Source: Gammaproteobacteria bacterium
Lineage (GTDB): Bacteria > Pseudomonadota > Gammaproteobacteria > JAADJB01
Direction of reading: 5' to 3'
Assembly (NCBI GenBank): GCA_013151035.1
Contig: JAADJB010000054.1
Coordinates: 1 to 49,415 of the forward strand
Length of the DNA: 49,415 bases
The notes beneath the pieces are model-generated. The model ran no database searches, was not told where the DNA came from, and saw only the letters and a list, made by a program, of their open reading frames with translations. Numbering within the stretch: the stretch's first letter is position 1; each line of letters starts with the position of its first letter. Shown here piece after piece: positions 1-7,408 of this stretch. The position numbers and the translations under genes were made by a program.

Positions 1-801
1 TTGGATGATGATCTATTTGAGTATTTCCGTAATGATTTAACAAGAGATCTTTTAAAGGAGTTGTTGTTAGAGAATCTTGAAGATCTATCGGTTCAGTTTC
101 ATCGCTGGTTACGCGCAATGGGTAAGGCAGAAAGGACAGCTAATAGTTATGTCAGCGCACTTAGGGGTACGATTTCAAATTGGGCTAATGAGGCTGATAT
201 ATGTAATCAGAATCTAGTTGCTATTCAATCCTATTCAAAGATACATGTTGTAGCAGAACAACTAGCAGAATATAAGGTGTTTAAGGAAAGGAATGCGGTA
301 GGTAATCAGATGTACAGTGCTGCATTGAATAGTTATAAAGATTTTTTGTCAGTTACTTGTCAAACGCAGGTGGCTGAAGATATACAAGATATTATTAGTG
401 ACTCATCAATAAATAGTACACAAAAAGCTGTATTGGTAAATACACGGGTAGGGCAAGGCAAGTTTAGAGAGAGTTTAATTAAATATTGGAAAGGCTGTGC
501 GGTAACAGGTTATGCCACAACACAGTTTCTCGTGGCTTCTCATATCAAGCCCTGGCGAAAGGCAGATGATAATGAACGATTAGATCCATATAATGGTTTA
601 TTGTTATTGCCAAATATAGATAAGGCCTTTGATCTTGGTTATATCAGCTTTACAGAGAAGGGCAAGATAAAGACCTCTGAGTTTATTGAGGCACCAGAGA
701 AGCTTGGGCTAGACGAAGGCATGGTGGTCGATTTGGCCAAACAGCACCAAGATTATTTAGCTTATCATCGTGAGTGCGTTTTTGAGAAAAGTATTAATTA
801 G
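1..801 (+). CDS. HNH endonuclease with N-terminal helical DNA-binding-like region (possibly 5' partial)
   Basis: The C-terminal half carries a clear HNH_2-type nuclease domain (about residues 155-235): CAVTG, then ASHIKPW, ERLDPYNGL and a D-AFD-G pattern. In this family these form the metal-binding His-Asn-His active site of restriction-like nucleases. Residues 25-130 are helical and recall the SAM-like N-terminal domain of tyrosine recombinases (WLRAMGKAERTANSYVSAL), which suggests DNA binding. The frame opens with TTG at base 1, so the true start may lie outside the window. No methyltransferase or partner gene is visible, so a role in restriction or defence is inference. It is followed by a stretch with a terminator. 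Confidence 0.75.
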   Translation: MDDDLFEYFRNDLTRDLLKELLLENLEDLSVQFHRWLRAMGKAERTANSYVSALRGTISNWANEADICNQNLVAIQSYSKIHVVAEQLAEYKVFKERNAVGNQMYSAALNSYKDFLSVTCQTQVAEDIQDIISDSSINSTQKAVLVNTRVGQGKFRESLIKYWKGCAVTGYATTQFLVASHIKPWRKADDNERLDPYNGLLLLPNIDKAFDLGYISFTEKGKIKTSEFIEAPEKLGLDEGMVVDLAKQHQDYLAYHRECVFEKSIN

Positions 802-1178
802 CATTTGACACAACCCCTCTCATAAACTAAATTAAAACCAAGCACCGATTTGTCTCAGATTGCAGGTGCTATATAAATGTTGCTAATAGAGAGTTGAAGG
901 AAGAATCCCTGAAACCTGCTTTAGTTAATGCTGAGCGGGTTTTTTAATGTCTGAAAACTATATCGCCGATTTGCTCGACTGATTGCGGGGTGATTAAGAA
1001 GTAGATTCCATCATTTACAGTATTTGATGCGGCTCGTAACGGGTGTGTTGATCAGTCTATCGGGGGGATGAATGATGTTGAACCCAGCTTTATCTTGACC
1101 CCCCAACCTATATATCAGACCATAGACACCATGCAAGGTTTATTATCCTTGGAAACAATAATATTAGGAGATGTTCCC
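802..1178. other. Gene-poor spacer with a terminator
   Basis: I see no convincing gene between the HNH gene and the TIGR02647 gene. The stretch holds a Rho-independent terminator (913-945). It also holds an open frame from 1068 that runs into the next gene, but its first 37 codons look non-coding and lack a ribosome binding site. Confidence 0.5.
913..945 (+). terminator. Rho-independent terminator after the HNH gene
   Basis: AACCTGCT (913-920) pairs with AGCGGGTT (934-941), allowing one G-T pair, around a 13-nt loop. A run of T follows to 945. This is the expected form of an intrinsic terminator on the + strand. Confidence 0.7.
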
Positions 1179-1412
1179 ATGTCTTATACAGAGGACAATA
1201 TAGCTGAGTTAGATCTGCTGATGCGGTTTGATTTTTCTAATCTACAGGCGGGTATCAAGATTCATAAAACGGCAGACCCTGTTGCGATAGCGGCAGCTCA
1301 TCGCTTGTTTGAAAAAGGGATTATTGATCAGGATGATGGGGGTTATCTTACCAGTCCTGGTATTCAGGCGGCGGAGCATGCTCAGGCACTTTTTACTCTG
1401 CTTAGTGCCTAG
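1179..1412 (+). CDS. TIGR02647 family protein
   Basis: A 77-residue protein with the family pattern LDLLMRFDFSN, then IKIHKTADP, LFEKGIIDQDDGGYLT and a final AAEHAQAL. The family is common in Gammaproteobacteria. Its function is unknown and the fold is probably a small winged helix. The frame is open from 1068, but ATG 1179 is preferred: TAGGAG lies 8 bases upstream and family similarity begins just after it. A GC-rich hairpin follows the stop. It looks like a single-gene unit. Confidence 0.8.
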   Translation: MSYTEDNIAELDLLMRFDFSNLQAGIKIHKTADPVAIAAAHRLFEKGIIDQDDGGYLTSPGIQAAEHAQALFTLLSA

Positions 1413-1418
1413 CAACAG

Positions 1419-1441
1419 GGGATAAACTTAAAGTTTGTCCC
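1419..1441. other. Short perfect hairpin after the TIGR02647 gene
   Basis: GGGATAAACTT pairs with AAGTTTGTCCC, with one T-G pair and almost no loop. There is no T-run, so it may stabilise the mRNA 3' end rather than terminate transcription. Confidence 0.4.
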
Positions 1442-1591
1442 AATTTACGCGCTGAATTTTGATAAAAGTCATATTAAACAAGCAATAAGCTAACTTCTTG
1501 TCCTTGGTCAATTTGTGGTGGCCTGTTATTCGTTAACCTCGTAGCTCATTTTAATTAGCGTATTAGAAATACGCGCCGGAGGTTTTGTATA

Positions 1592-2509
1592 ATGGAGCTA
1601 CAACATAAGTGCAATGCAGTACCCAGTCCTTTTAGTCTCGATGATGAGGCGTTGTATGAACGCTGGCGTGATCAAAAGCTGGAGGCTTATCCCAAGAGCC
1701 TGGGTGATCTGTTGGTTGAGATCAATGATCCCCGTACATTGACTGATAGTGAGCATGCCGCATTATTACAGTGCTGTCGTAAGACGAATATGGCGTTGTA
1801 TGTGAGTAATACGGGCACAGATCCTGATCCTGAGATTCCTCTGGCAATGGGCCGTCGCTTTGGCCTTAAGAACCTTAATAAAAACTGGTTGGCGGATGAA
1901 AGTGGTCTGACTTCATTAACGGTGAAGGATGAGGGTATCCGTCATCATTATATTCCTTTTAGTAATCGTGCGATTAACTGGCATACGGATGGCTATTACA
2001 ATACCTCTAGCAGGCAGATTTATTCCCTGAACCTGCATGTGATACAGCAGGCCGCTACCGGGGGTGAAAATGCGCTGATGGATCCTGAAATAGCCTATAT
2101 CCTGCTGCGTGAAAAAAACCCGGATTATATTCATGCCCTGATGAGCCCTAATACCATGGCTATTCCGGCACGTATTGATGAGGGGGGTACGGTGGCTCGT
2201 GCGGAAGAGTCTGGCCCAGTCTTTAGTATTATGCCATCGGGGGATCTGCACATGCGTTATACCATACGTGTTAATAATGTTATGTGGGCGGATGACAATC
2301 TGAGTCAGAGGGCGCTGTCCTATCTTGAATATATACTTAATAGTAACTCTCCTTATATCTTTCGTGGCCGTCTTGAGTCAGGTATGGGCTTGATAAGTAA
2401 TAATGTTTTACATGATCGCGCCGCCTTTACCGATGATGAGGACTATAAACGATACTATTATCGTGCGCGTTATTTTGATCGCCTGGCAGGGACAAGTTTT
2501 TCCGAATAA
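1592..2509 (+). CDS. TauD/TfdA-type Fe(II)/2-oxoglutarate dioxygenase
   Basis: A 305-residue protein with the facial triad of the family: H131 and D133 in WHTDGYY, and the distal H274 in VLHDRAAF. Arginines near 287-293 fit the 2-oxoglutarate binding position. Such enzymes oxidise a substrate while decarboxylating 2-oxoglutarate. The substrate cannot be read from the sequence, and the neighbours (no sulfonate transporter or permease) do not support a true taurine role. The ATG at 1592 has GGAGG about 12 bases upstream. A GC-rich palindrome separates it from the next operon. Confidence 0.8.
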   Translation: MELQHKCNAVPSPFSLDDEALYERWRDQKLEAYPKSLGDLLVEINDPRTLTDSEHAALLQCCRKTNMALYVSNTGTDPDPEIPLAMGRRFGLKNLNKNWLADESGLTSLTVKDEGIRHHYIPFSNRAINWHTDGYYNTSSRQIYSLNLHVIQQAATGGENALMDPEIAYILLREKNPDYIHALMSPNTMAIPARIDEGGTVARAEESGPVFSIMPSGDLHMRYTIRVNNVMWADDNLSQRALSYLEYILNSNSPYIFRGRLESGMGLISNNVLHDRAAFTDDEDYKRYYYRARYFDRLAGTSFSE

Positions 2510-2537
2510 TCAGTCGCGGAGGCTGAGCAATATTGTC

Positions 2538-2557
2538 ATCCCCGCGTATGCGGGGAT
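2538..2557. repeat. REP-like palindrome
   Basis: ATCCCCGC pairs perfectly with GCGGGGAT around a GTAT loop. It is preceded by GTC and followed by CCA. This is the form of the short GC-rich intergenic palindromes that are dispersed through many proteobacterial genomes. It sits between the dioxygenase and the phosphatase genes. Confidence 0.55.
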
Positions 2558-2622
2558 CCATCAACTTATTAATTTAGCTATTCATATCATCCTGTGGTAT
2601 TTTTATTTTCCGAGTATCCTGG

Positions 2623-3441
2623 ATGAATCAAATGAACTATGACCTTGATCTGTTAAAAGAGATTGTGATCCGTGCAGCGCGTGAGGAATTATTGCCGCAT
2701 TTTGCTGATGTACAACGTAATCTGAAGGCGGATGGTAGTTTTGTCACAGCGGTAGATCTGGCAATGCAGGCACGCATTACTGATGAGCTCAAACAACATT
2801 ATCCAAACACAGCGATGCTGGGTGAAGAGATGTCAGCGGATGAGCAGCAGGCTCTATTAGAGAACAGTGAATCACTCTGGTGTCTTGATCCTCTGGATGG
2901 CACCAGTAATTTTGCTGTCGGCATCCCTTATTATTCGGTCTCACTCGGGCTGATTGAGAAGGGCGTGCCAACCCTGGGTATCATCTATGATCCAACCCGT
3001 GATGAGTGTTTTGTGGCGGCTCGGGGGCAGGGTGCCTTTATCAATGGCCGGCCACTCCAGGTCGGGACGGTCGATCTCCCTATGTCAAAGTGTACGGCGC
3101 TGGTCGATTACAAACGGTTATCTCCAGAGCTGGCCTTTAATCTGGTGAGTCTGCGGCCTTTTTCCTCACAGCGTAGTTTCGGTTCAATAGCACTGGATTG
3201 GTGTTGGTTGGCGGCGAGTCGTGTTCATCTCTATTTACATGGTGAGCAAAGGCTGTGGGATTATGTCGCCGGCCATCTTATCTTTAGCGAGGCAGGGGGG
3301 CATTCCTCTACGCTGGCGGGTGAGCCGGTCTATGCCAGGACACTGACACCGCGTTCTTCCGTTGCGGCACTCGATAAACCGAGCTTTGATCAGTGGTATA
3401 ATTGGCTGATTGATAATGCTGGAAAGAGAAACAATAAATGA
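2623..3441 (+). CDS. Inositol monophosphatase family protein
   Basis: The family's metal-binding motifs are present in order: a GEEMS segment near residue 66, DPLDGTSNFA near 90-99, and the C-terminal WDYVAGHLIFSEAGG near 208-222. Such Mg-dependent phosphatases act on inositol phosphate, 3'-phosphoadenosine 5'-phosphate, histidinol phosphate or similar substrates, so substrate is open. Length (272) is normal. ATG 2623 and ATG 2632 are both possible; the second has GGATGA 5 bases upstream. It is the first gene of a tight + strand operon and overlaps the HIT gene by 4 bases (ATGA). Confidence 0.85.
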   Translation: MNQMNYDLDLLKEIVIRAAREELLPHFADVQRNLKADGSFVTAVDLAMQARITDELKQHYPNTAMLGEEMSADEQQALLENSESLWCLDPLDGTSNFAVGIPYYSVSLGLIEKGVPTLGIIYDPTRDECFVAARGQGAFINGRPLQVGTVDLPMSKCTALVDYKRLSPELAFNLVSLRPFSSQRSFGSIALDWCWLAASRVHLYLHGEQRLWDYVAGHLIFSEAGGHSSTLAGEPVYARTLTPRSSVAALDKPSFDQWYNWLIDNAGKRNNK

Positions 3442-3821
3442 CAGAATGTATCTTTTGTGACCCTGTTGATGAAAAAAATGTCATACAGAATGATCTTTGT
3501 TACGCGCGTTGGTCCAATTATGAGGTGAGTAAGGGGCATATGCTGGTAGTGCCCTTTCGCCATTTGGCGGGTTATTTTGAAGCAACGGATGAAGAGAAGG
3601 CGGCGATCTGGGCACTGGTAGATGAGGGTAAGGGACTAATTGATCAGTTGCATCATCCGGATGGTTATAATGTGGGGATTAATATCGGTGAGGCGGCAGG
3701 TCAAACCATTATGCACCTGCATGTTCATATTATGCCGCGCTATAAGGGTGATATGGAAGATCCGCGTGGTGGTGTGCGTGGTGTGATTCCAGAGAAGCAA
3801 AAATATCACAAGGGCAGTTAA
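3438..3821 (+). CDS. HIT family protein (histidine triad hydrolase)
   Basis: A 127-residue protein with the histidine triad H93-L-H95-V-H97 in HLHVHIMPR. It also has an N-terminal CIFC pair that could bind zinc with downstream His residues. HIT proteins hydrolyse or transfer nucleotides from nucleotide conjugates such as AMP-amidates or Ap4A-type compounds. It is translationally coupled at both ends: ATGA overlap with the phosphatase gene and TAATG overlap with the DUF302 gene. The pairing with a phosphatase fits clean-up of phosphorylated by-products, which is inference. Confidence 0.88.
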   Translation: MTECIFCDPVDEKNVIQNDLCYARWSNYEVSKGHMLVVPFRHLAGYFEATDEEKAAIWALVDEGKGLIDQLHHPDGYNVGINIGEAAGQTIMHLHVHIMPRYKGDMEDPRGGVRGVIPEKQKYHKGS

Positions 3822-4285
3822 TGATGCGACGTTATTTTTTAGTATTATCTATATTGCTAGGTTTATTTTCTCTTTCAGCACAGGCGGCTGAGGATGGCTT
3901 AATTACCAAAAAGAGCGCATATACTGTTGCTGAAACCTTGAATCGTCTGGAAAGGGCATTAAAGAAAAAAGGGATTACGGTGGCGATGCGTTGGAATCAT
4001 GCGGCAAAAGCGAATGCTGTTGATATTCCTGTTCAACCTATGGAGATCCTGATCTTCGGTAATCCAAAAATGGGCAGTCATCTATTCACCTCAAACCCGA
4101 CCGCAGGTATTGATCTGCCAATGAAGGCGCTTGCCTGGCAGGATGACAAAGGGCATGTCTATTTAAGCTACAATGATCCAGCTTATATTGCAAAACGTCA
4201 TCACATAAAGGATCGTAAAAACATCTTTAAGAAGATGTCGAAGGCATTAAACAAGCTGAGCAACATGGCAACGGGGAGGCATTGA
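3821..4285 (+). CDS. Secreted DUF302 domain protein
   Basis: Residues 1-22 form a Sec signal peptide (hydrophobic core, AQA before AED), so the protein is probably periplasmic. The rest is one DUF302 domain, with LIFGNPKMG, then NPTAGIDLPMKAL and YLSYNDPAYIAKRH, all typical of the family. The biochemical role of DUF302 is not settled; some members occur next to redox or lipid-related genes. The start overlaps the stop of the HIT gene by one base. Two adjacent ATG codons (3821, 3824) are possible. Confidence 0.82.
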   Translation: MMRRYFLVLSILLGLFSLSAQAAEDGLITKKSAYTVAETLNRLERALKKKGITVAMRWNHAAKANAVDIPVQPMEILIFGNPKMGSHLFTSNPTAGIDLPMKALAWQDDKGHVYLSYNDPAYIAKRHHIKDRKNIFKKMSKALNKLSNMATGRH

Positions 4286-4290
4286 TTCCG

Positions 4291-4569
4291 ATGAAAGCAA
4301 CAGCAGAATTACAGGTGCTTCCTGTGGGTGATGGTGTCTCTGTTCGGAAACAGATCCTTCGTGTCGTCGAGTTGCTTGAGGGCTATGATTTTATTATTGA
4401 GACACATGCCTCGGGTACTAATATTGAAGGTGAGTTAACGGATATCCTCGCTGCGGTTGAGCGGGTGCATGAAATTCTGCATGAGGAAGGTAGTATACGT
4501 TTGGTGAGTTATTTAAAAATGGAAACCCGTACGGATAAACCCCCGACCCTGGCGGGTAAGAAATTATAA
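4291..4569 (+). CDS. MTH1187-type thiamine-binding protein
   Basis: A 92-residue protein of the MTH1187/YkoF-like fold: TAELQVLPVGDGVSV at the start, then ETHASGTNIEGEL and a final SYLKMETRTD. Family members are ferredoxin-like and form oligomers that bind thiamine or related ligands. A TTG at 4282 could also open the frame, but it is only 2 bases from the GGGGAGG motif (4273-4279). ATG 4291 has correct spacing and matches the family start. No TPP riboswitch is visible. It sits 5 bases after the DUF302 stop, inside the operon. Confidence 0.8.
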   Translation: MKATAELQVLPVGDGVSVRKQILRVVELLEGYDFIIETHASGTNIEGELTDILAAVERVHEILHEEGSIRLVSYLKMETRTDKPPTLAGKKL

Positions 4570-4585
4570 TTTAAGGAGTTTTATT

Positions 4586-5065
4586 ATGCCTTCATTTGAT
4601 GTGGTATCAGAAGTGGATGAACATGAATTAACGAATGCGGTTGATCAAATCAATCGTGAGGTGACAACGCGTTTTGATTTTAAAGGCAGTGATGCTAAGG
4701 TCGAGATGAAAGACAAGGTGATGAGCTTTGATGCCAGTAGTAGTTTTCAGTTGCAGCAGATGCGTGACATTATGGCGAATAAGTTTGCCAAGCGTGGAAT
4801 TGATAATCGTTGTTTGGATCGTGGTTTGGTTGAAGAGCGTGGTATGCGTGCTTATCAAACGATTACTGTAAAACAGGGGCTTAATCAGGAAGATGCCAAA
4901 AAAGTAGTGAAGGCGATTAAGGGATCAAAGATCAAGGTGCAGGCAGCCATTCAGGGTGATCAGGTGCGAGTAACGGGTAAGAAGCGTGATGATCTGCAAG
5001 CGGTAATGACGCTGTTAAAATCGGATATTGATCTTCCCTTGCAGTTTAATAACTTTCGGGATTAG
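4586..5065 (+). CDS. yajQ: YajQ family nucleotide-binding protein
   Basis: A 159-residue protein matching YajQ throughout: MPSFDVVSEVD, then TRFDFKGSDA, VKQGLNQEDAKKVVK and the final LPLQFNNFRD. YajQ proteins have two ferredoxin-like domains. Some bind cyclic di-GMP and act as effectors that change transcription factor binding. The window also holds an EAL-CBS-GGDEF protein that could supply or remove that messenger. AAGGAG lies 8 bases before the ATG. It is in the middle of the + strand operon, 3 bases before the metallopeptidase gene. Confidence 0.95.
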   Translation: MPSFDVVSEVDEHELTNAVDQINREVTTRFDFKGSDAKVEMKDKVMSFDASSSFQLQQMRDIMANKFAKRGIDNRCLDRGLVEERGMRAYQTITVKQGLNQEDAKKVVKAIKGSKIKVQAAIQGDQVRVTGKKRDDLQAVMTLLKSDIDLPLQFNNFRD

Positions 5066-5068
5066 CAC

Positions 5069-5776
5069 ATGTCATTTGATGATATTGATATCGAAGTCAC
5101 CCGTAAAAACATCAAGAATCTCTATCTCCGTGTCTCATCACCCGATGGTCTGGTACGAATATCTGCACCCAGGCGTATGCGTCTGGATAATATTCATCGC
5201 TTTGTTGCATCAAGGCGAGATTGGATAAAGAAACAGCAGGATAAGGTTCGTTTACAAGCGCGGGAGACAACCAGGGCGTATGTGAATGATGAAATACATT
5301 ACTTTAGCGGTCAGCCTTATTCTCTAAAGCTTATTGAACATCGCGCGCGTCCCAGGGTTGAGGTTTCTGAACAAACCCTGTCTCTTTATATCCGACCGGA
5401 TACAGCAACAGAAAAACGCTGTGCGATACTGGATGCCTGGTACAGACAATATTTAACAAAAATAATTTCGGTTATTATTTCAAGATATGAAAGTGATATG
5501 GGGGTTAAGGTCTCTGTGTTCGGTGTCAGAAAAATGAAGACCCGCTGGGGCAGTTGTAATACACGAGTGCGGCGTATCTGGTTGAATCTGGAGTTGGCAA
5601 AGCGCTCAGCACAGTGTTTGGAATATGTTGTCGTGCATGAGATGGTGCATCTGTTAGAGCCATCTCATAACAAACGCTTTTATGCCTTGATGGATCGCTT
5701 CATGCCCGACTGGAAGGTTTATAAGGCAGAGCTGAAAATGCCTAATAAGTTCGAGGCAGGAATTGCCCTTATCTAA
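5069..5776 (+). CDS. YgjP-like (M48-related) metallopeptidase, C-terminus extended by a repeat
   Basis: The zinc site is HEMVH (H190, E191, H194) with a third ligand probably H200 in PSHNKRF. TRWGSC (158-163) is the family signature seen in YgjP and DUF45 proteins. These are predicted metallopeptidases of unknown substrate. The normal family end falls near MPDWKVYKAEL (222). The last nine residues are encoded inside the 132-bp palindromic element that begins at 5745, so the native C-terminus seems to have been replaced or extended by the repeat. It is the last gene of the operon, 3 bases after yajQ. Confidence 0.85.
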   Translation: MSFDDIDIEVTRKNIKNLYLRVSSPDGLVRISAPRRMRLDNIHRFVASRRDWIKKQQDKVRLQARETTRAYVNDEIHYFSGQPYSLKLIEHRARPRVEVSEQTLSLYIRPDTATEKRCAILDAWYRQYLTKIISVIISRYESDMGVKVSVFGVRKMKTRWGSCNTRVRRIWLNLELAKRSAQCLEYVVVHEMVHLLEPSHNKRFYALMDRFMPDWKVYKAELKMPNKFEAGIALI

Positions 5777-5876
5777 CAGAGACACGCCGTGAAACCATCC
5801 ATGGTGGCTCGACAGCCGCGTCCATGCGGCTGACGGTCTCTGTTAGAGAAGGGCAATACCTGCCTCTTGAGTTAAG
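5745..5876. repeat. 132-bp palindromic element, copy 1
   Basis: By eye, 127 of 132 positions match 37515-37646. The outer arms are a roughly 30-bp inverted repeat that includes AATTGCCCTT and CTAACAGAGAC. Inside are two smaller hairpins (ACCATCCATGGT, and CAGCCGC with GCGGCTG). It starts inside the metallopeptidase gene, supplies its last codons and stop, and ends one base before the stop codon of spmB on the other strand. It therefore fills the whole convergent gap and could serve as a two-way terminator. No coding capacity; it is MITE- or REP-like. Confidence 0.9.
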
Positions 5877-6395
5877 CTAAAAATACCAGTAACAAACAAT
5901 AACTGCGGCAATAAAGCCAACGGCATCAGCAATTAGTCCGGCCTGTAGTGCATAGCGGGTCTTGCGTACATTAACGGCACCAAAATAAACCGCGAGTACA
6001 TAGAGTGTGGTCTCGGTAGAGCCAAACAGGGTGGCGGCGATCTTGACGATGATCGAGTCTTCACCATAGGTCTGAATTAATTCTGCCAGTACGCCAACAG
6101 AACCACTGCCGGTCATCGGTCGGATGATCGCCATCGGCAGGGTCTCGGGCGGGATGCCAATAAAATTAAACAAGGGGGCGATGATTCCGATTATCCATTC
6201 CATCGCACCACTGGCACGAAACATGGCAATAGCAAACAGCATTGCGACCAGATAGGGGATGATACGCACGGCAGTGCTGAATCCTTCTTTGGCACCATCA
6301 ACAAATTCCTCATACACGCGTACCTTGTGTAACACGCCATGGCTGACGATAAATAAAATTAACAAGGGAATAATAAGTGTGGTGAGTTGTTGCAT
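5877..6395 (-). CDS. spmB: Spore maturation protein B-like (nucleoside recognition/Gate domain)
   Basis: A 172-residue membrane protein with the Gate-domain signature: YLVAMLFAIAMFRASGA, then PMTGSGSVGV and FGSTETTLYVLAVYFG. SpmB occurs with SpmA in many non-sporulating Gram-negatives, where its transported solute is unknown. It starts at the stop of spmA with a one-base overlap, so the two are co-translated. Its stop codon abuts the 132-bp palindromic element. Confidence 0.88.
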   Translation of the reverse strand: MQQLTTLIIPLLILFIVSHGVLHKVRVYEEFVDGAKEGFSTAVRIIPYLVAMLFAIAMFRASGAMEWIIGIIAPLFNFIGIPPETLPMAIIRPMTGSGSVGVLAELIQTYGEDSIIVKIAATLFGSTETTLYVLAVYFGAVNVRKTRYALQAGLIADAVGFIAAVIVCYWYF

Positions 6396-7270
6396 TATTT
6401 ACTGCCCCAACGGGCGTATGCCTTGGCGGTAATAATCGCTGCGGCAGTGGATGCGGTAGTGGCTAGGATGATCGGAACCATCAGTTCACTCACCTGAGTT
6501 CCCATCAGTGCAATCAGTGTAACCGGTGGGAGCAGTTGTACGCTGGAGGTGTTGAGTGCCAGAAACATACACATGCTATGGCTGGCGCGATCCTTTTTAT
6601 CATTCAGTTCCTGTAGTTGTTGCATGGCCTTGATGCCTAATGGGGTGGCGGCATTGCCTAGACCGAGGATATTGGCAGTGAGGTTGAGACTAATGCTACC
6701 GAGTGCGGGATGATCTTTGGGGATATCGGGGAATAACCAGTGCAATAGAGGTCGCACTCTTCGAACTAGAATAAGAATCAAGCCACTCTTTTCTGCGATC
6801 TGCATTAAGCCTAGCCATAGTGCCATGATACCGGCCAGACCGATGGCGAGTTTAACTGCAAAATCTGCCATATCAAATGCGGCCTGACTGATTGCCCGTA
6901 GCTTGATCCAGTGAACCTCGGGCAGGGTGAACTCAATGGTGTTATTTATTTGGTGATGGGTGATTAAGCGGGCACGTAGTTGATCTTTGTTGTTACTGGA
7001 TTGAAGTGCTGCAATATCCTGCCATTGTGCCGGTAGATCCTGGTTAACATCAATGATGATGCTGGCATAAGTCCCACCTTCTGTAATCTGTGCGGGGATT
7101 ATTTTTTGATTATAAATAATCCGAATGTCTTGCCGTGTCTCACTGGTTTGATAAGCGAGAGAATAGGTCTTGCCATTGTGGTATGGGTTTGACCACTCAT
7201 CATTAATGTCACTGGCGAGTGAAAAAATAATACTGATGATAATGAGTCCGGCCCAGATCTTGTTAAGCAT
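6395..7270 (-). CDS. spmA: Spore maturation protein A-like with extracytoplasmic N-terminal insert
   Basis: Residues about 130-291 are the SpmA Gate domain: NLTANILGLGNAATPLGIKAM followed at a distance by FLALNTSSVQLLPPT-like residues and several membrane segments. Residues 5-20 form a first membrane segment. The next roughly 100 residues are hydrophilic and probably lie outside the membrane; the Bacillus SpmA is near 196 residues and lacks such a long insert. It forms a two-gene unit with spmB. The upstream gap to the EI24 gene holds two copies of a GTAGGGTGCG repeat. Confidence 0.85.
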   Translation of the reverse strand: MLNKIWAGLIIISIIFSLASDINDEWSNPYHNGKTYSLAYQTSETRQDIRIIYNQKIIPAQITEGGTYASIIIDVNQDLPAQWQDIAALQSSNNKDQLRARLITHHQINNTIEFTLPEVHWIKLRAISQAAFDMADFAVKLAIGLAGIMALWLGLMQIAEKSGLILILVRRVRPLLHWLFPDIPKDHPALGSISLNLTANILGLGNAATPLGIKAMQQLQELNDKKDRASHSMCMFLALNTSSVQLLPPVTLIALMGTQVSELMVPIILATTASTAAAIITAKAYARWGSK

Positions 7271-7317
7271 AGGGTATATTCTGCTATTGAGTGGTGGGAT
7301 TCGTCAACAGGTTTATT

Positions 7318-7408
7318 GGTGCGCAGTGCGCACCCTACGGGAGAAATATTGGGCGTGGTGCATGCCGTATTGCGGGACATGTCTTTGGGTAGGGTGCGTA
7401 TTACGCAC
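7318..7408. repeat. Pair of inverted GTAGGGTGCG-type repeats
   Basis: GGTGCGCAGTGCGCACCCTA begins at 7318, and GTAGGGTGCGTATTACGCAC ends at 7408. They face each other and could fold into a long hairpin. The same unit recurs at 21231, 27619, 27665 and 49276. The right copy runs into the 3' end of the EI24 gene and provides its stop codon. Confidence 0.75.

Noticed and set aside
1068-1178. Upstream extension of the TIGR02647 gene
   Set aside because: No ribosome site at 1068 and no family similarity before ATG 1179, which has a good TAGGAG.
1592-2509. Taurine dioxygenase (tauD) as a firm name
   Set aside because: The iron site is there, but no sulfonate transport genes are nearby and the family covers many substrates, so only the family is named.
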